Source: Thermoprotei archaeon (lineage in GTDB: Archaea; Thermoproteota; Thermoprotei_A; Sulfolobales; Ignisphaeraceae). Taken from it: DNA of 7,005 bases. Position 1 is the stretch's first letter, and every line of letters starts with the position of its first letter. The DNA lies in assembly GCA_003661775.1 (NCBI GenBank), contig QMWT01000052.1, positions 1-7,005 on the forward strand, in the 5' to 3' direction. The notes beneath the pieces were generated by a model, which saw nothing but the letters and a program-made list of their open reading frames with translations, made no database searches and was not told the DNA's origin. The position numbers and the translations under genes are program-made. Of the stretch, positions 5,767-7,005 are shown piece after piece.

Positions 5767-6612
5767 CTACCTAGCAACCTCTATAACCGCCTCGCGTAAC
5801 AGTGCAGGGCTCGACAACGCTACTCCTACCTGGGACAACATGTCTATGCTCCGGTCTACATCTACGCGGGGCAGATAAACATAGTGCTCAAGTGTTCTGA
5901 CTATGTATGTAGAATCTATACCCACTTTAGCCGAGTACCATTCTATCCACCTACGGGGCTCTCTAGTGAATGCCGCAATAGCTTCCTGATACATGAGCGA
6001 TACCTTCTTAGCAAGCTCCCAGCTCATTCCAGAAGAAACAGCGAGGGTGCAACAATGCACTATACCCAGATCTAGACAATTAGCAACCTCTCTGAATCCC
6101 TCCATTCTTAATCTTATAGCGAGAGGCTCCCAGACCGCGGCTAACGAGGCTCTGCCAAGCTCAAGATCCCGCATAATCTCCTCACCCTTCCTTCGATAAA
6201 GCCTACCCTCACTGACAATACCTAGCTCTCTCAATGCTTTAATAATACAGAGCTCCATAGTTGAAGCCTTTGTAGAGCTAACAACTCCAGGCACACCTTT
6301 GGTATTTATGAACACGGCAGCGCCTCCAGCGGCACCTCCACCCACGATTCTTAGAGCATCAGTGAGTGCATAGTAGAGGATCTGCGTTACGAGGGGTGAG
6401 AGCACCATATCTATCCTTCCTAAGACTAAATCCCAGGTAGCATCAAGACCGTTGTTGTATATCACCACTTCAAGTGTTGCGCCCAGCCTATTCCTGAGGA
6501 TCTTGGCGAAGGCAGTCACGAAAGGATATTCGCTTGACCACACGAGTCCTAGAACAAACCTCCTACGCATCTCCTGACCACTGCCAACTCTGCTCCGTTT
6601 CGACAGAACCAC
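5767..6612 (-). CDS. Cytosolic solute-binding-fold protein (DUF3834/NMT1-like)
   Basis: This 281-residue protein has the outline of a type 2 periplasmic-binding fold: an N-terminal strand (FVLGLVWSSEYPF, 19-31), GRIDMVLSPLVTQ (65-77) where binding proteins place a ligand loop, a glycine run at 91-97 followed by AVFINTKG, and ELGRASLAAVWEPLA (151-165), similar to the hinge of SsuA/NMT1-type proteins. The best family guess is DUF3834, a crenarchaeal group described as related to solute-binding lipoproteins. There is no signal peptide, lipobox or transmembrane segment, and no transporter gene beside it, so it is probably a cytosolic ligand binder or an enzyme on this fold. Cysteines near 179-188 (NCLDLGIVHCC) are notable. 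The GTG start is chosen for GGAGGT 9 bases upstream; the ATG at residue 15 would have its AGGAG too close. It is the first gene of a probable operon with the PP-loop gene. Confidence 0.72.
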   Translation of the reverse strand: MVLSKRSRVGSGQEMRRRFVLGLVWSSEYPFVTAFAKILRNRLGATLEVVIYNNGLDATWDLVLGRIDMVLSPLVTQILYYALTDALRIVGGGAAGGAAVFINTKGVPGVVSSTKASTMELCIIKALRELGIVSEGRLYRRKGEEIMRDLELGRASLAAVWEPLAIRLRMEGFREVANCLDLGIVHCCTLAVSSGMSWELAKKVSLMYQEAIAAFTREPRRWIEWYSAKVGIDSTYIVRTLEHYVYLPRVDVDRSIDMLSQVGVALSSPALLREAVIEVAR

Positions 6613-6621
6613 TAGCTCTAT

Positions 6622-6627
6622 ACCTCC
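6622..6627 (-). promoter_or_regulatory. Ribosome binding site of the DUF3834-like gene, next to a hairpin
   Basis: Minus-strand GGAGGT lies 9 bases before the GTG at 6612 and decides the start. Just upstream, CTTCAACG (6638-6645) can pair with CGTGAAG (6627-6633) with one bulged A and a four-base loop. The hairpin touches the first base of this site, so it could affect ribosome access. Confidence 0.65.
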
Positions 6628-6654
6628 TTCACGTACACGTTGAAGTAACCGTTT

Positions 6655-6710
6655 CTCCCTAGGTGTTCATCCCAATTATTTTATATAAGTTCATGGTCGC
6701 ACCTAGGGAG
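6655..6710. repeat. Eleven-base inverted repeat centred on a palindromic TATA box
   Basis: CTCCCTAGGTG (6655-6665) is the exact reverse complement of CACCTAGGGAG (6700-6710). The centre of symmetry (about 6682.5) lies within 2 bases of the centre of TTATATAA (6681-6688). Each arm therefore covers the place where transcription would begin on its side, as expected for an operator shared by two divergent starts. Confidence 0.6.
6679..6689. promoter_or_regulatory. Palindromic TATA box, possibly bidirectional
   Basis: TTTTATATAAG reads as a strong TATA box on both strands. On the minus strand it predicts a start near 6658 and a leader of about 45 bases for the DUF3834 gene. On the plus strand it predicts a start near 6710, just before the hairpin cluster. 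Only the minus-strand use has a clear gene to serve. Confidence 0.6.
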
Positions 6711-6929
6711 TTCCACCTCGCCCACAGGGATTTAGGTATCTCTGTGGGGTCATGGGTGGCTTTCGAGGCTAACGGAACGAGCCTCACATCTATGGAGATA
6801 AGCCCACCTAGGCTTGGAGCACAGCTCCCATCACCTAGGTGGGCTTTAAGGAGAAGATTCCAACAAGCAACTACGTCACGGTGCCATGGTTCTCCACCTT
6901 TACTGCACCTACCTATTCTAGAGCCATTA
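6711..6929. other. Hairpin-rich region, candidate structured RNA of unknown strand
   Basis: Three strong stems follow one another. H1 pairs CCCACAGGGA (6721-6730) with TCTCTGTGGG (6739-6748), with one G-T. H2 pairs GAGGCT (6765-6770) with AGCCTC (6780-6785). H3 pairs AAGCCCACCTAGG (6800-6812) with CCTAGGTGGGCTT (6834-6846), 13 perfect pairs, and encloses GGAGC/GCTCC around ACA. A weaker closure GGAGAA (6850) with TTCTCC (6890) follows. The one long open frame through here (6663-6935, plus) begins with an ATG that precedes the TATA box, has no ribosome binding site and shows no family features. The stems could form a plus-strand RNA started at the TATA box at 6681, or a long minus-strand leader started from the box at 6931. 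I do not recognise it as RNase P RNA, SRP RNA, tRNA or a known riboswitch. Confidence 0.45.
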
Positions 6930-6938
6930 CTATAAATT
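6930..6938. promoter_or_regulatory. TATA-like box usable in either direction
   Basis: CTATAAATT on the plus strand, AATTTATAG on the minus. On the plus strand it would start near 6960, ahead of a frame beginning at ATG 6970 (MYSLGLRRLLVH) that runs off the window. On the minus strand it would start near 6908 and transcribe the hairpin cluster toward the DUF3834 gene. Confidence 0.35.
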
Positions 6939-7005
6939 ATTGGAGTACTATGTATTGGGCATAGCTTGGATGTATTCCTTGGGTCTACGTAGACTACTGG
7001 TGCAC

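Noticed and set aside
4741..6199. Several plus-strand open frames of 63-94 codons (4741, 5355, 5884, 5993)
   Set aside because: They are antisense shadows of the PP-loop and DUF3834 genes, which have motifs and continuous coding features.
6711..6929. RNase P RNA, SRP RNA or tRNA as the identity of the hairpin region
   Set aside because: None of their conserved core motifs, such as the RNase P GAAAGTCC-type core or the tRNA TTCGA loop, is seen on either strand, and the GC content is modest for such RNAs in a hyperthermophile.
6663..6935. 90-codon plus-strand open frame
   Set aside because: It spans the TATA box and all the hairpins, has no ribosome binding site, and ends in low-complexity Pro/Leu text. 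No family features are visible.
6970..7005. Possible start of a plus-strand gene (MYSLGLRRLLVH) running off the window
   Set aside because: Only 12 codons are visible and there is no ribosome binding site. A TATA-like box at 6930 is the only support, so it is not called.
1..7005. CRISPR array, insertion sequence or prophage
   Set aside because: There are no regularly spaced repeats, transposase or integrase motifs, or terminal inverted repeats with target duplications.

Overview
The window looks like chromosomal DNA of a hyperthermophilic crenarchaeote (Thermoprotei, possibly Desulfurococcales-like). The evidence is TATA-box promoters with very short leaders, strong GGAGG ribosome binding sites before GTG and TTG starts, heavy use of AGA/AGG and ATA codons, typically archaeal protein families, and archaeal C/D box guide RNAs. 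No plasmid, phage, insertion sequence or CRISPR signal is visible. The exact taxon cannot be read from 7 kb.

Layout. (1) Positions 1-1245, minus strand: the first 415 residues of an S9-family acylaminoacyl peptidase; its catalytic half lies outside the window. (2) 1246-1791: a 546-base intergenic stretch with a good candidate C/D box sRNA on the plus strand (C box at 1674, D box ending at 1723). (3) 1792-2307, minus: a small SpoIIM/DUF95-type membrane protein with a TTG start. (4) 2308-2623: a divergent intergenic region. At its right edge a second C/D box sRNA candidate (2596-2646) overlaps the start codon of the next gene. (5) 2624-3595, plus: a radical SAM protein of the SplB-like group, followed 56 bases later by an HD-domain phosphohydrolase (3652-4215, plus). 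(6) 4216-4462: a convergent 3'-end region with short repeats and a hairpin. (7) 5767-6612 then 4463-5746, both minus and 20 bases apart: a cytosolic DUF3834/NMT1-like solute-binding-fold protein, then a PP-loop PAPS-reductase-like protein. They are probably one operon. (8) 6613-7005: a region without a convincing gene. It holds a palindromic TATA box flanked by an 11-base inverted repeat, four copies of the octamer CACCTAGG, and a run of three strong hairpins.

How the parts fit. The clearest functional pairing is DUF3834 plus the PP-loop enzyme, where a ligand-binding fold without a signal peptide sits directly upstream of an adenylating, cysteine-rich PP-loop protein. The radical SAM and HD genes may also be co-transcribed, but their shared role is not evident. 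The two guide RNAs point to 2'-O-methylation of rRNA or tRNA. One guide of the first sRNA carries an 8-nt match to a conserved 23S/28S rRNA segment that I recall from memory. The least explained part is the structured, CACCTAGG-rich region at 6655-6895. It could be a non-coding RNA, a structured leader, or an operator array at a bidirectional promoter.
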